From Methanosarcinales archaeon (GTDB lineage Archaea; Halobacteriota; Methanosarcinia; Methanosarcinales; Methanocomedenaceae), in contig DAOUWY010000003.1 in the NCBI GenBank assembly GCA_030666885.1, forward strand, positions 1-24,865: a DNA stretch of 24,865 nt. Direction: 5' to 3'. A program made the position numbers and the translations under genes. The notes under the pieces are model-generated. The model was not told the origin of the DNA. It made no database searches and saw only the letters and a list, made by a program, of their open reading frames with translations. This document shows, one piece after another, positions 10,801 through 19,072 of the stretch (position 1 is its first letter; each line of letters starts with the position of its first letter).

Positions 10801-11517
10801 GTTGTATTGTCAGATCCTCGCAATAATGCATTCCAGAAATTACAAGATTTAGATTTAGATTTGAGAAGTCATGTAAATGAATATGGCCAGACAGAATATT
10901 ATTGGAATTTGCTTATTATTGATCTTTTCAGAAAGTTTGGAGATTATGGTGCATGGAAATATATTAACGGTAATCACGATGGGTACATGGGGGACCCGTT
11001 ACTGAATGGCATGTTTGTTGGAGAGTTATACGATCATATATATTATCCTGAAAGATTTAAAGAATGGTTTATAAATCTTAATTCAATCTGGAGTGAATTT
11101 AATATTGAAGATCGTATCAAGTTATTCAATACATATGCCAAGTCCTGGTATTCCAACGATGGCATATGGGCAGAACACGGTCACAGGTGGGATTTATATA
11201 ACTTTGATGGAGCTGCAATGGGTGCTGCAATTACAAATCTGGCACATTATAATATGCGTCCAATAATCCAATGGATGGACGATGTAAAAGGATTACTTTT
11301 CCCGACATTTCATAAAGAAACGATACCTATGATAGCTCAATGGTTTATTGTGGCAAATTCAAAAAATTATAATTTTTCTACATCATTGACAGGAGACATA
11401 ATCCCGACTAATTCGGACATACAAGATTATAAAGTTAAACCTTTTGGTATTTCTGCAAACGGGCATACGCACTCGCGTGATCTTTTACGCATAACCATTC
11501 ATAAGGAAGGAACATAA
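7873..11517 (+). CDS. Giant protein 3 with C-terminal LpxH/calcineurin-like metallophosphoesterase domain
   Basis: The protein has 1214 aa; the ATG at 7873 follows GAGG at 7860-7863 and lies one base after the gene 2 stop. The N-terminal half (residues 1 to about 600) matches nothing I recognise and is rich in Asn, Ile and Glu. The C-terminal half carries every metal-ligand motif of the metallophosphoesterase superfamily in order: D634-M-H636, G825-D826-L-F-E, G-N1034-H1035-D, H1102-G-H1104 and G-H1198-T-H1200. The GDLFELW and DMHLPE text most resembles UDP-2,3-diacylglucosamine hydrolase (LpxH) and related phosphodiesterases, but about 190 residues are inserted between the first two motifs where about 30-40 are usual. 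This is the only clear enzyme in the operon; its substrate (nucleotide, lipid or nucleic acid) is unknown. The whole gene is AT-rich compared with genes 1 and 2, suggesting a different origin. It overlaps gene 4 by one base. Confidence 0.85.
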   Translation: MTVNPWLIPLGFVAEDLGEVGTIEDLGDDDPDCFLISELTSPLSKRTRNTYTILFANNSNGNGINLASWVEDVKWTIYKTSETVDNPNEWKEDETLQLPFVHFEDWEPKQLTILPTECGQIKIKAELIGSSPGQVLRTIIIMQDVKRECHVANEYRKILGNLDNSLSIGCIRLSNERNLALIGNPITTELIIDSYWKYINNAYTAFDSYASSFFGFEPDENDLKKRIPKELFISLLYQILLPLASPDEKIELLNEKNINLNFNFGFNQSDQQEMTTVPAHSLGVFGLRIATICSVVGNEGLEGAPYLESTLFGQSTEDGMLEKEINIVTDAEQNAKIHRDVYLLSKFAKSNTLIAYKLINWIKNILLDATCLDIYEIGILDLNNEKHMRNIISNFIKLNSCALPLSSEELNYEKSSLAFSDWIISLFSSGQIENVFNFSQKVISTIHSPFIELIKSGAILAREVMVYLDNQYPQVEHITKTVDFGLATLTGSNFVESDLEALKHENFGWDPSFLNAYNFKHSLLSSDLIMLDAGFWGHYNRESPKRDFGLIIGHKVFLCSLFCSDSIDERLGIYFETKHLLIKELGEKNTAVKLLKKLMGDWNYTFEIVSFASNNDPPEDVEFNENRMNIVLPDMHLPEKWPDLDPNDTNYDDNDRITLRKLLLGLQLKMIPNDIVVFDVSWLPVGIKNITREHQIAVQNYLKDVLYAHKQGKLNELDKFDFPNLSKSYTAEEFLKEYRYVERKVRIDSSWFYPPADNPNPSLDNNPITRLENTTIDDLKGDPSPAIDLAVFLYSIKHTAESLAAGDPDIELQEAWNKIRVIQVGDLFELWMGREWLYKDFGMIYEDKYLPFSELDEIVNLVTSHGSGFFQEFQYRLDKGWHILNNDQLLPSHKAGSEEDAPLNDTLLNGDGELIDDSIKMLICNKWPEEFYDKRYYTGFSLTEDFFNDNTKLIIKRSIERLLERIKNIEDFSLPEVVLSDPRNNAFQKLQDLDLDLRSHVNEYGQTEYYWNLLIIDLFRKFGDYGAWKYINGNHDGYMGDPLLNGMFVGELYDHIYYPERFKEWFINLNSIWSEFNIEDRIKLFNTYAKSWYSNDGIWAEHGHRWDLYNFDGAAMGAAITNLAHYNMRPIIQWMDDVKGLLFPTFHKETIPMIAQWFIVANSKNYNFSTSLTGDIIPTNSDIQDYKVKPFGISANGHTHSRDLLRITIHKEGT
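11503..11510 (+). promoter_or_regulatory. Ribosome binding site for gene 4
   Basis: AAGGAAGG is 6 bases before the ATG at 11517. That start overlaps the gene 3 stop as TAATG, an arrangement typical of translational coupling. Confidence 0.7.
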
Positions 11518-14500
11518 TGGCAGATTCTAAACATACTATTACAGATATTGTACTTGTAGAAATTTCCCGTTTGTTTCTTCCTTTATACTCATTGGATTCT
11601 CCTCAACGGATTGTCAATTTATTTCACCAACTTGGTTGGGAATTCCCAATACTTTCAACAGATGATCAATTTACGCAAAATTTGTTTGATAATATTCAGG
11701 AAATTGTTACAATTATTCAAGAAGGCGGCCCAATAGAATCAATCACTACTGTTTTACAGGATGTTGCTGCACTAATAGAAGCTCAAACAGATGATGAGAA
11801 AATGGCTTGTGCACAAACGCTGTTTCAAGATCTGACAGCAACAATTGAAAGTATTTCTTCTATTGTCCCGCAGGTTGAAACAAGAATAGTTGATATATCA
11901 GAAAATATAACAGATGCACCGGATGATATAAGAGATCTGATAGAAGATCAGTTGAATACTATTATTGATGAAATTGATGATCTTCCCGTAAGACTCCTGG
12001 ATTATTTAATCTGTAAATATTTGAAATCTGCTCATGGAGAAGTCTTTGGAATATTTAGCTTGCTTGGCATTATGGATTATATTCCTTATCCCGATGATAA
12101 TCCCAAGTTTAAAATCTATAAAATTAATTGGGAATATATTCCAAAACTTTTTATAGACCCCCTGTCTCTTGCTAATATTGTATACGCCTGGGAGAACGAT
12201 TTTAATAGCGATAAATTATTATCTAATCTTGAAATAGTTACAAGAGGCTTTCATTTAGCTGGTGGCCTCTATCGACAAACTCCTCATACTGCTAAAGCCC
12301 TTGGTTTTGAGGAAAGTGAAAGTAATAATGAGTTAAGATTCCCAATATATCAGGGTGGCAAATGGCCAGAAACCTATAGAGAGTTAGGGATAAATATTTC
12401 TCCTGTTATAGAAGAACCAAAAAAAGGGATTGGAATAATACCTTACCTGTTTGGTATTACAGAAATTACATCTGAACTGGTTCCGGGTTTAGAATTTAGA
12501 TTTTTATGTAGCTTTGATTTAAACAACGGTATTGGTTTAATTCTTATACCTCCCTGTAAATTAGTTTTTAAAAATAATCTCTTTATAACAACCGATGATG
12601 ATATCGATATTCCTGATTTTATAAAAGGTCGTTTAGAAACAAGTATAGCTACAAAAAGGGATGAAGGCAAAGATTTGGTTTTGATATTTGGCTCTGAAGA
12701 TAGCACCTGTTTGGGATTTGGTGGATTTGGTGTAAAATTTATTTTTGATATATCAGAACAAAAAGAAGAGATATCTTTTGAAGCAGAACTTAATGATCTT
12801 ACCTTAAAGATAAGTCCCTCTAAAGGTGATGGATTTATTCAACAAGTTCTCTCAGGTATTAATATAGAATCAGTCTCTGATATTGCTTTTTGTTGGTCAA
12901 ACCTAGAAGGGGTTAGTTTCCGTGGTAGCTCAGCACTTGAAATTGTGATACCTGTACACAAATCTCTTGGACCCATATATATTACTAATGTAATGATTGC
13001 ATTGGGTATTAGCGGCGATGAGATTAACACAAATCTTGCCAGTTCGTTTGGTGTAGAATTAGGTCCTCTAACAGCCGCTATAGACAGGATAGGCCTTTCT
13101 ATACCCATCAATTTTCCTTCCGACGCTAAAGGGAATTTAGGCCCCTTGGATGTACAAACACCTGAATTCCTCCCCCCTACTGGGATTGGTTTATCAGTAG
13201 ATGCAGAAGGCCTTATAGGGGGAGGTTTTGTCAAATTCGATACAATTAATGAACGTTACTCAGGTATTCTGGCACTCGCTTTTGGCGAGATCAGCATTAC
13301 TGCCATCGGCCTTATCGAGACTAAACTGCCAGGAGGGAAAAATGGTTTTTCCATGCTGGTGAATATATGCGTTGAATTCACCCCGCCCATAGACCTTTCC
13401 TATGGATTCACCCTTGGGGGAATCGGAGGCCTGATCGGCATCAACCGGATCATGGTCACGGAAGCCCTGCAAAGGGGCATAAAAAACCATACCCTTGATT
13501 CCATCCTCTTTCCCGACCCGGATTCAGTGATACTTAACGCATCAAAAATAATCAGCGATATGCGCACGGTATTTCCACCCGAAGAGGGACGATTCATCAT
13601 CGGTCCCATGCTCAAACTTGGCTGGGGCTACCCGACCGTAATTACCGGCGAATTGGGGATTTTTGTAGAATTTCCGCCTGATCCGTTGCGGGTCGCATTA
13701 ATGGGCCAGCTCAACGCCGCATTCCCTCACGAGGAACTAGGTTATCTATTAATAAATCTGGATATTCTCGGAATACTGGATACGGAAAAGCAGGAGCTGA
13801 CCTTCCAGGCATCGCTCTTTGACTCGGCCATGCTTTCATATCCTCATATATTCAGTATTACGGGAGACGCTGCCTTTTTGCTAAATTGGGGAAGCACTCC
13901 GGATTTTGCTCTCGCCGTCGGCGGGTTCCATCCCAAATTCGATCCGCCACCACCCGACTATATCTTCAGTGACCTGCGGCGTATGCAGATGACCGTCACC
14001 TATTACGGAATAGTAAACCTTGCCTGTAAAGCATATCTGGCCCTGACTCCAAACACCCTGCAATTCGGCGCCCGGGTTGAAATCTATGTAAGCCAGGCCG
14101 GTTTTGACATTGGGGGCGCGATGGGTTTTGATGCGCTCATCAATTTTTCCCCATTTTCTTTTGAGGTTTCCATTTGCGGCTATGTCTGGGTAAAAGCTCA
14201 GGGCATATCATTAATGGACATTTATATTAAGGCGGACCTCTCCGGCCCCAATCCCTGGAATGTAAATGGCGTTGCAAAGGTCACGATGCTGTTTTTTGAT
14301 TTTACCGCTGATTTCAGCATTACCTGGGGTGACACGCAAAAAGCAATGATCGCAGCCCAGGACCCGCTCCCGCAACTTATTGAAGCGTTGTCCAGTCCCG
14401 GCAACTGGAGCAGCCGGCTTCCCTATAAGCGGAGCATGGTCGAAACTCTGCGCTCTTTTGAAGAGCATGAAGATACACCTGATATAGTTATTGTCCATCC

Positions 14501-15182
14501 CTCGGGCAGGCTTGAGATTCGCCAGAACGCAGTGCCCTTTAACATTACCCTGGAAAAGATCGGTAATGCGCCGATAACCGGGCATGACCGCTTTAAAATT
14601 ACCGGGCTTGAGGCAGGGACCAAGCTCAACGGTAAGCCTAATTATGTTAGGGAGTTTTTTGGCCGGGGCCAATTCGAAGAATTGAGCAATGCGAAAAAGC
14701 TCTCGGTGCCCTCTTTTGAGAAAATGGACGGTGGGGTAACAACCGCTGCTTCACAGGCGATCCGGTTTGACGTTAATAAAATGGAAGATAAAGAACTTAC
14801 TTACGAAACGATCCTGCTTAATCCTGATTTGACAGCCGATCGTGTGGGTCCCATCGGCAAATCCAACTGGGACCATGCCCAAAAACTCATGGCCGGCAGC
14901 GCAGCGCGGTTATCCGCCAAAAAAGCGGGATCCAATAAACGGTTTAAGGACATGAATATGGAGCCGAAGGCAACCTTGCATGAGGAAAGATACTGTATTG
15001 TAAGCGCAATCGACCTTGTTCCCGTTGTATTGTCTGAGGATATTAGTTCCAAAAACCTTTTTAACACCCGTACCGAAGCTGATCAGGCCCTGGATTCACA
15101 TTGCAGTCGAACCCCCGGGGACCGCAATGAAATACTGGTAATACCGGAATGCGAGGTCCCGGCAAGCGAGGCTATAGCATGA
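11517..15182 (+). CDS. Giant protein 4, DUF6603-like beta-rich protein
   Basis: The protein has 1221 aa and begins at the ATG overlapping the gene 3 stop. The N-terminus (about 50-160) is helical and rich in Ile, Asp and Glu. The middle (about 300-960) is a long, glycine-rich, strand-alternating region with segments such as GLSVDAEGLIGGGFVKFD and YGFTLGGIGGLIGINR. I recognise this as the DUF6603 type, uncharacterised, probably a repeated beta-sheet or beta-barrel-like fold. Near residue 1051 is QFEELSNAKKLSVPSFEKM, another motif I associate with this family. No signal peptide is present, so if it is a barrel it is not an ordinary secreted one. Codon use switches sharply at about nt 13,250 (residue about 580): AT-rich before, GC-richer after, with no break in the reading frame. 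The 3' end overlaps gene 5 by four bases (ATGA). Confidence 0.85.
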   Translation: MADSKHTITDIVLVEISRLFLPLYSLDSPQRIVNLFHQLGWEFPILSTDDQFTQNLFDNIQEIVTIIQEGGPIESITTVLQDVAALIEAQTDDEKMACAQTLFQDLTATIESISSIVPQVETRIVDISENITDAPDDIRDLIEDQLNTIIDEIDDLPVRLLDYLICKYLKSAHGEVFGIFSLLGIMDYIPYPDDNPKFKIYKINWEYIPKLFIDPLSLANIVYAWENDFNSDKLLSNLEIVTRGFHLAGGLYRQTPHTAKALGFEESESNNELRFPIYQGGKWPETYRELGINISPVIEEPKKGIGIIPYLFGITEITSELVPGLEFRFLCSFDLNNGIGLILIPPCKLVFKNNLFITTDDDIDIPDFIKGRLETSIATKRDEGKDLVLIFGSEDSTCLGFGGFGVKFIFDISEQKEEISFEAELNDLTLKISPSKGDGFIQQVLSGINIESVSDIAFCWSNLEGVSFRGSSALEIVIPVHKSLGPIYITNVMIALGISGDEINTNLASSFGVELGPLTAAIDRIGLSIPINFPSDAKGNLGPLDVQTPEFLPPTGIGLSVDAEGLIGGGFVKFDTINERYSGILALAFGEISITAIGLIETKLPGGKNGFSMLVNICVEFTPPIDLSYGFTLGGIGGLIGINRIMVTEALQRGIKNHTLDSILFPDPDSVILNASKIISDMRTVFPPEEGRFIIGPMLKLGWGYPTVITGELGIFVEFPPDPLRVALMGQLNAAFPHEELGYLLINLDILGILDTEKQELTFQASLFDSAMLSYPHIFSITGDAAFLLNWGSTPDFALAVGGFHPKFDPPPPDYIFSDLRRMQMTVTYYGIVNLACKAYLALTPNTLQFGARVEIYVSQAGFDIGGAMGFDALINFSPFSFEVSICGYVWVKAQGISLMDIYIKADLSGPNPWNVNGVAKVTMLFFDFTADFSITWGDTQKAMIAAQDPLPQLIEALSSPGNWSSRLPYKRSMVETLRSFEEHEDTPDIVIVHPSGRLEIRQNAVPFNITLEKIGNAPITGHDRFKITGLEAGTKLNGKPNYVREFFGRGQFEELSNAKKLSVPSFEKMDGGVTTAASQAIRFDVNKMEDKELTYETILLNPDLTADRVGPIGKSNWDHAQKLMAGSAARLSAKKAGSNKRFKDMNMEPKATLHEERYCIVSAIDLVPVVLSEDISSKNLFNTRTEADQALDSHCSRTPGDRNEILVIPECEVPASEAIA

Positions 15183-18100
15183 ATAATACCCACTATTACT
15201 TTATTCCCTATCTCAGGGAAGGATTGACTGCGGCAATCAACCAATCCGCAACTGCCGGCCAGAGGCCTGAAATTGATGTAACATTAAAAGCCAAGGCAAG
15301 GGAAATGAAAACCGGCGATTTCAAGCCAGTTCCAATTACGCAAAAGATTCAACTTTACGGGCCAGGCGATGTTCTGGGATTCCACAACCGCATAGTTGTC
15401 CGGACTGACCCTGTATACAACACCGGTAATTTTGAGCCTAATTACTTTCCTGCTATTGAATTTGCCGAACCGGATTTTGCCTGGCGCTTTACTGCGGACA
15501 AGGCAGATGATAAACACGGCAGCCTTACTCCCTGGCTAACCCTTATCGTTCTTATTGCTGAGAAAGGCCAGGAAGAATTCACCGATGAAACCTCCAACAG
15601 TCAATCTAAAGTCCCCTGCATAAAGGTTGATCCGAAAAATCTTCCGAATCTGGAGCATGCCTGGCAATGGGCCCATGTTCAGGTTACCTCCGAACAGGGC
15701 GGGTTATCAGAAGATGCATTAAAGGGAATTATAAATGATCATCCGGAGCAGGCCATCTGCAGGCTTATGTCTCCCCGCCGCTTGCGCCCCAAAACTCTTT
15801 ATAACGCATTTGTAGTGCCCACATTTAAACTGGGAATGGCTGCGTCCGGCATCCCCGGAGTGGTTAGAGATGGTTTAAATGCCAATGATAAATCATGGAA
15901 CAAAGACAGTACTGAGGAAATAATACTCCCCTACTATTACAAGTGGGAGTTTCGCACCAGCATACGGGGGGATTTTGAATATCTCCTAAGGCTCCTTAAA
16001 CCAAGGGATCTTACCCGACTTGGCACCCGTGATATGAACTGCAAAAAACCCGGGTATGGTATTGCCGGGGTTAATAGAAGTGGGATTGAAGCGCCGGACA
16101 ACCATATCCTGAAATTGGAAGGCGCGCTGCAAGCGGTAAATACTGAATATACGCCCTGGGGTAATGATAACAATGAGCCAACTCCGGAAATGTTTCAGGA
16201 AGATGTTGCGCAAAAACTGCTCAACAAACCAGCCCGTGATCTTGGACATGCTACCACGGGCCAGCAATCGGGCAGATTTACTTATTTGGTTACCGAAACC
16301 TCTGTCATTACCGATATCGTTCTTAGCATTAAGGAGGAGGGTAAAAGCATCCGGTTTACCTGGAAAACTGCACAGGAATCAGGTTCACGCATTGACTATG
16401 GCTTGACCAGTAGGTATGGTAATTATGAAGCCCGCAATGTATTGAGGACTGATCACACATTAACCTTAACGGGGCTTGTTCCCCAAAAACATTATTTTTT
16501 TAAAATATCAGCGCTTAATAGTAGAGAGATTGTGGAAGGATCGTTTGATTTGCCTGAACTGCCTTCGGTTGTTCCACCCATTTATGGCAGATGGCATTGC
16601 GGTGAGCAAACGGTTGACCCCCTAGATACAGACAAGTGGATAAACACTCTTAATCTTGATCCCCGCCACCGGGCGGCCGCCGGTCTAGGCGCTCAGGTCA
16701 TTAAAAAGCAACAGGAAGCCCTTATGGCTTCTGCATGGGAACAACTTGGCGATCTCCTGCGGGCGAATAGAACGCTCAGCAGGGCCCAGGTAGGGCGGGA
16801 CAGTGGAATAAACCTGCACCGCCGTATTAGAGAATTGCATCTTGATCAATTTCTTTTTTATACCGCACCGGTGCAAAAGCGGATTACCATGGAAAATCCC
16901 TGCACCCAAGATGACAATGAACAACCCCCGAAAATATCCGTAGACCAATTTATTAAGAGGAACACTCAAATTCCTTTGGGCATGATGGACCCGGCCTTTC
17001 GCTGCCATGCGCGCAAAAGAGGGCCTCTCCGGAAAAGACAGAAGAGAGCCCCTGCGCGTGAGAACCTGTTTACCCGTGTTGCCCAAGGAGAGCTTGAGCC
17101 GGCCGGGCCCCACCCCAGGCCCGGTGGCATGCTCACCCCTTGCATGATAAGTCATTTGCTGCTCGACCGGATGACGGAATTGTTTCCGCCGGAAAAGATG
17201 TATACCCTTGAGGTCGAAGTAAACGGCTTCGGGTCAGTGACCGTTGACCCAAGCAGCGGTTCCCTGAGCGCCGGAACAACTGTCACGATCATCGCTAATC
17301 CCCCATCCGGTTACAAATTTTCTTATTGGTTAGGCGGACCGGTTCATGTTCATGGTTCACAAGAATCGAGTGAATCGTTTGAAATGGATGCCAACTATAA
17401 TATAACCGCGTTTTTTGCTGAGATTATCGACGGTCCTGTTACCGACGACGGTTTTGTCACCGATGATGGAACAAGCCCATCACTCATGCTCAAAAGCAAA
17501 TCATCGACATCCAGCCCAACTTCGGACGGCCATGGAACCTGTTTTTGTGAGGACAAAATTAAAGACCTGAATATTGCCGATTATATTGCAGAACAAAACC
17601 CTTTCGACGGCATTGACGGCATTTCCGATCCTGAAAAAACCGCCCAGGCGGTTCAAGATGCGCTTATAAATTGGCTGAACAAGACGACGCCAAGCCCAGA
17701 TAAAAAAACTTATCAAAGAGGGTTTCTCGAAAATATCCGCAGCACCATCCACTCTTCCCTGGATCCTGAGCAGACTATAACCGAAAGAGTGAAAAAGCGC
17801 CTTCGTCTAAGCAAAGCTATAGAAACCCGTTTGGAGGAAGATAAAAAGAGGGACCCGCTCAATCCCATAATGGCTGCACCTGAATTTCCCCAGCCCATGT
17901 ATGAGCCGCTGCGCGATCTTTCACAGGATCACCTGTTACCAGGTGTTGAGACCGTTCCCCAAAATACCCTTGGTCTTCTTAAAACCAACCGCCGGTTTTT
18001 AGAATCATATATGGTTGGATGCAATCACGAATTTGCGGGTGAATTGCTCTGGCGTAGATACCCCACAGACCAGCGGGGAAGCTATTTCCGCCAGTTCTGG

Positions 18101-19072
18101 GATGTGAGCGAGTATATCCCGGAAACTGGTGAAATCGATTCATTAACTGGACAATTGAAAGAACATGTAAATGAACGGTTGAAGGACATTCAAGAAATCC
18201 ATCTTTGGGGAGATAATAAACTGAGCTTGAATTCCACCCAGCTAAATAGTGGTGAGGAGAATAATAAGGTTGTGTTACTCATTAGGGGCGACCTTCTTAA
18301 ACGCTATCCCAACACCGTGATATATGCGGTCGATGCTATTGATTTGCATTTATTTAGCTGGAATGATGTTCCAGGAAACGATAGTGTGAAACTCAAAGGA
18401 TTTCTAAAGAAGAGATTTGGTACTGATTGGGTAAAAATAGCAAACATTGAAAAAAGCGATGACGATATGACTTTAAAACTATCTTCTGGTGGTAATTATA
18501 TTTCCCTCGAACTTAATGAAGAAAAAACTAAAGTAAGCCTGATAATCAATGATGGGAGAAAACTTGAACTCAATGCCAGAATGGAAAATAGTCAGCTAAA
18601 TATATACATCCTGCGGCCTGAGATGGAGGAATTCCTTAAAGATTATTCTGATGAATACTCCACTGAACATAAGCCATATTTTCCCCAATTCAAAGGGACC
18701 CTTTCCCCCGACCTTACCTTTATTGGTTTTTCCTTTGACGAGGCCAAAGCACGGGGTGACGGCGTAGAAAATCATGGAGTTTACTTTATTATTGAGGAAC
18801 GGGTAAGTGAGACCCGTTTTGGTCTCGACCTTCCCAATGACGGCCCTCTGGAAACCTGGGATGATCTTTGCTGGAAAAAAGTAAATCTGGGGACGGAAAA
18901 TGACTATGGTGAATATATAGATGGCTGCCTTGAAATATCTCAACAGTCAAATAGTGATAGCAGAAAATGGGACATAGATTCTAGTTCTGCAACACGTGCG
19001 TGGATAACCATGCAAAAGCCGGTTCGTATCGCTATACACGCAAGCCAGATGTTACCACGACCGGGCGCCTGA
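15179..19072 (+). CDS. Giant protein 5, mosaic with FN3-like and InlB-B-repeat-like domains
   Basis: The protein has 1297 aa; the ATG at 15179 overlaps the gene 4 stop and follows GAGG at 15168-15171. The N-terminus has HYYFIPYLREGL, LYGPGDVLGF and, around residue 490, LNLDPRHRAAAGLGAQVI. I recall these signatures from large hypothetical proteins beside DUF6603 genes (unverified). Residues about 374-464 look like a fibronectin-III fold (FTWKTAQESGSRIDYG, then LTGLVPQKHYFFKISAL). Around 612-627 is a very basic patch. Residues about 676-746 match a divergent InlB B-repeat (GSVTVDPSSGSL, GYKFSYWLGG). Residues about 1054-1144 are an AT-rich, lysine-rich stretch that appears inserted between conserved segments. 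FN3 and InlB repeats usually occur in surface or adhesive proteins, yet no signal peptide is visible. The stop codon lies at or in the junction with the suf fragment, so the native C-terminus may have been slightly altered. Confidence 0.85.
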   Translation: MNNTHYYFIPYLREGLTAAINQSATAGQRPEIDVTLKAKAREMKTGDFKPVPITQKIQLYGPGDVLGFHNRIVVRTDPVYNTGNFEPNYFPAIEFAEPDFAWRFTADKADDKHGSLTPWLTLIVLIAEKGQEEFTDETSNSQSKVPCIKVDPKNLPNLEHAWQWAHVQVTSEQGGLSEDALKGIINDHPEQAICRLMSPRRLRPKTLYNAFVVPTFKLGMAASGIPGVVRDGLNANDKSWNKDSTEEIILPYYYKWEFRTSIRGDFEYLLRLLKPRDLTRLGTRDMNCKKPGYGIAGVNRSGIEAPDNHILKLEGALQAVNTEYTPWGNDNNEPTPEMFQEDVAQKLLNKPARDLGHATTGQQSGRFTYLVTETSVITDIVLSIKEEGKSIRFTWKTAQESGSRIDYGLTSRYGNYEARNVLRTDHTLTLTGLVPQKHYFFKISALNSREIVEGSFDLPELPSVVPPIYGRWHCGEQTVDPLDTDKWINTLNLDPRHRAAAGLGAQVIKKQQEALMASAWEQLGDLLRANRTLSRAQVGRDSGINLHRRIRELHLDQFLFYTAPVQKRITMENPCTQDDNEQPPKISVDQFIKRNTQIPLGMMDPAFRCHARKRGPLRKRQKRAPARENLFTRVAQGELEPAGPHPRPGGMLTPCMISHLLLDRMTELFPPEKMYTLEVEVNGFGSVTVDPSSGSLSAGTTVTIIANPPSGYKFSYWLGGPVHVHGSQESSESFEMDANYNITAFFAEIIDGPVTDDGFVTDDGTSPSLMLKSKSSTSSPTSDGHGTCFCEDKIKDLNIADYIAEQNPFDGIDGISDPEKTAQAVQDALINWLNKTTPSPDKKTYQRGFLENIRSTIHSSLDPEQTITERVKKRLRLSKAIETRLEEDKKRDPLNPIMAAPEFPQPMYEPLRDLSQDHLLPGVETVPQNTLGLLKTNRRFLESYMVGCNHEFAGELLWRRYPTDQRGSYFRQFWDVSEYIPETGEIDSLTGQLKEHVNERLKDIQEIHLWGDNKLSLNSTQLNSGEENNKVVLLIRGDLLKRYPNTVIYAVDAIDLHLFSWNDVPGNDSVKLKGFLKKRFGTDWVKIANIEKSDDDMTLKLSSGGNYISLELNEEKTKVSLIINDGRKLELNARMENSQLNIYILRPEMEEFLKDYSDEYSTEHKPYFPQFKGTLSPDLTFIGFSFDEAKARGDGVENHGVYFIIEERVSETRFGLDLPNDGPLETWDDLCWKKVNLGTENDYGEYIDGCLEISQQSNSDSRKWDIDSSSATRAWITMQKPVRIAIHASQMLPRPGA

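Noticed and set aside
14211..14672. A 153-codon minus-strand frame within gene 4
   Set aside because: It lies opposite a conserved-looking part of gene 4, has no ribosome site and no recognisable motif.
17438..17475. Short tandem repeat VTDDGFVTDDG in protein 5
   Set aside because: Only two imperfect units; it reads as a flexible linker, not a meaningful repeat array.
536..19072. Interpretation as a phage tail or extracellular contractile injection system
   Set aside because: No sheath, tube, baseplate, LysM spike, tape-measure or AAA ATPase signature is visible in any of the five proteins.
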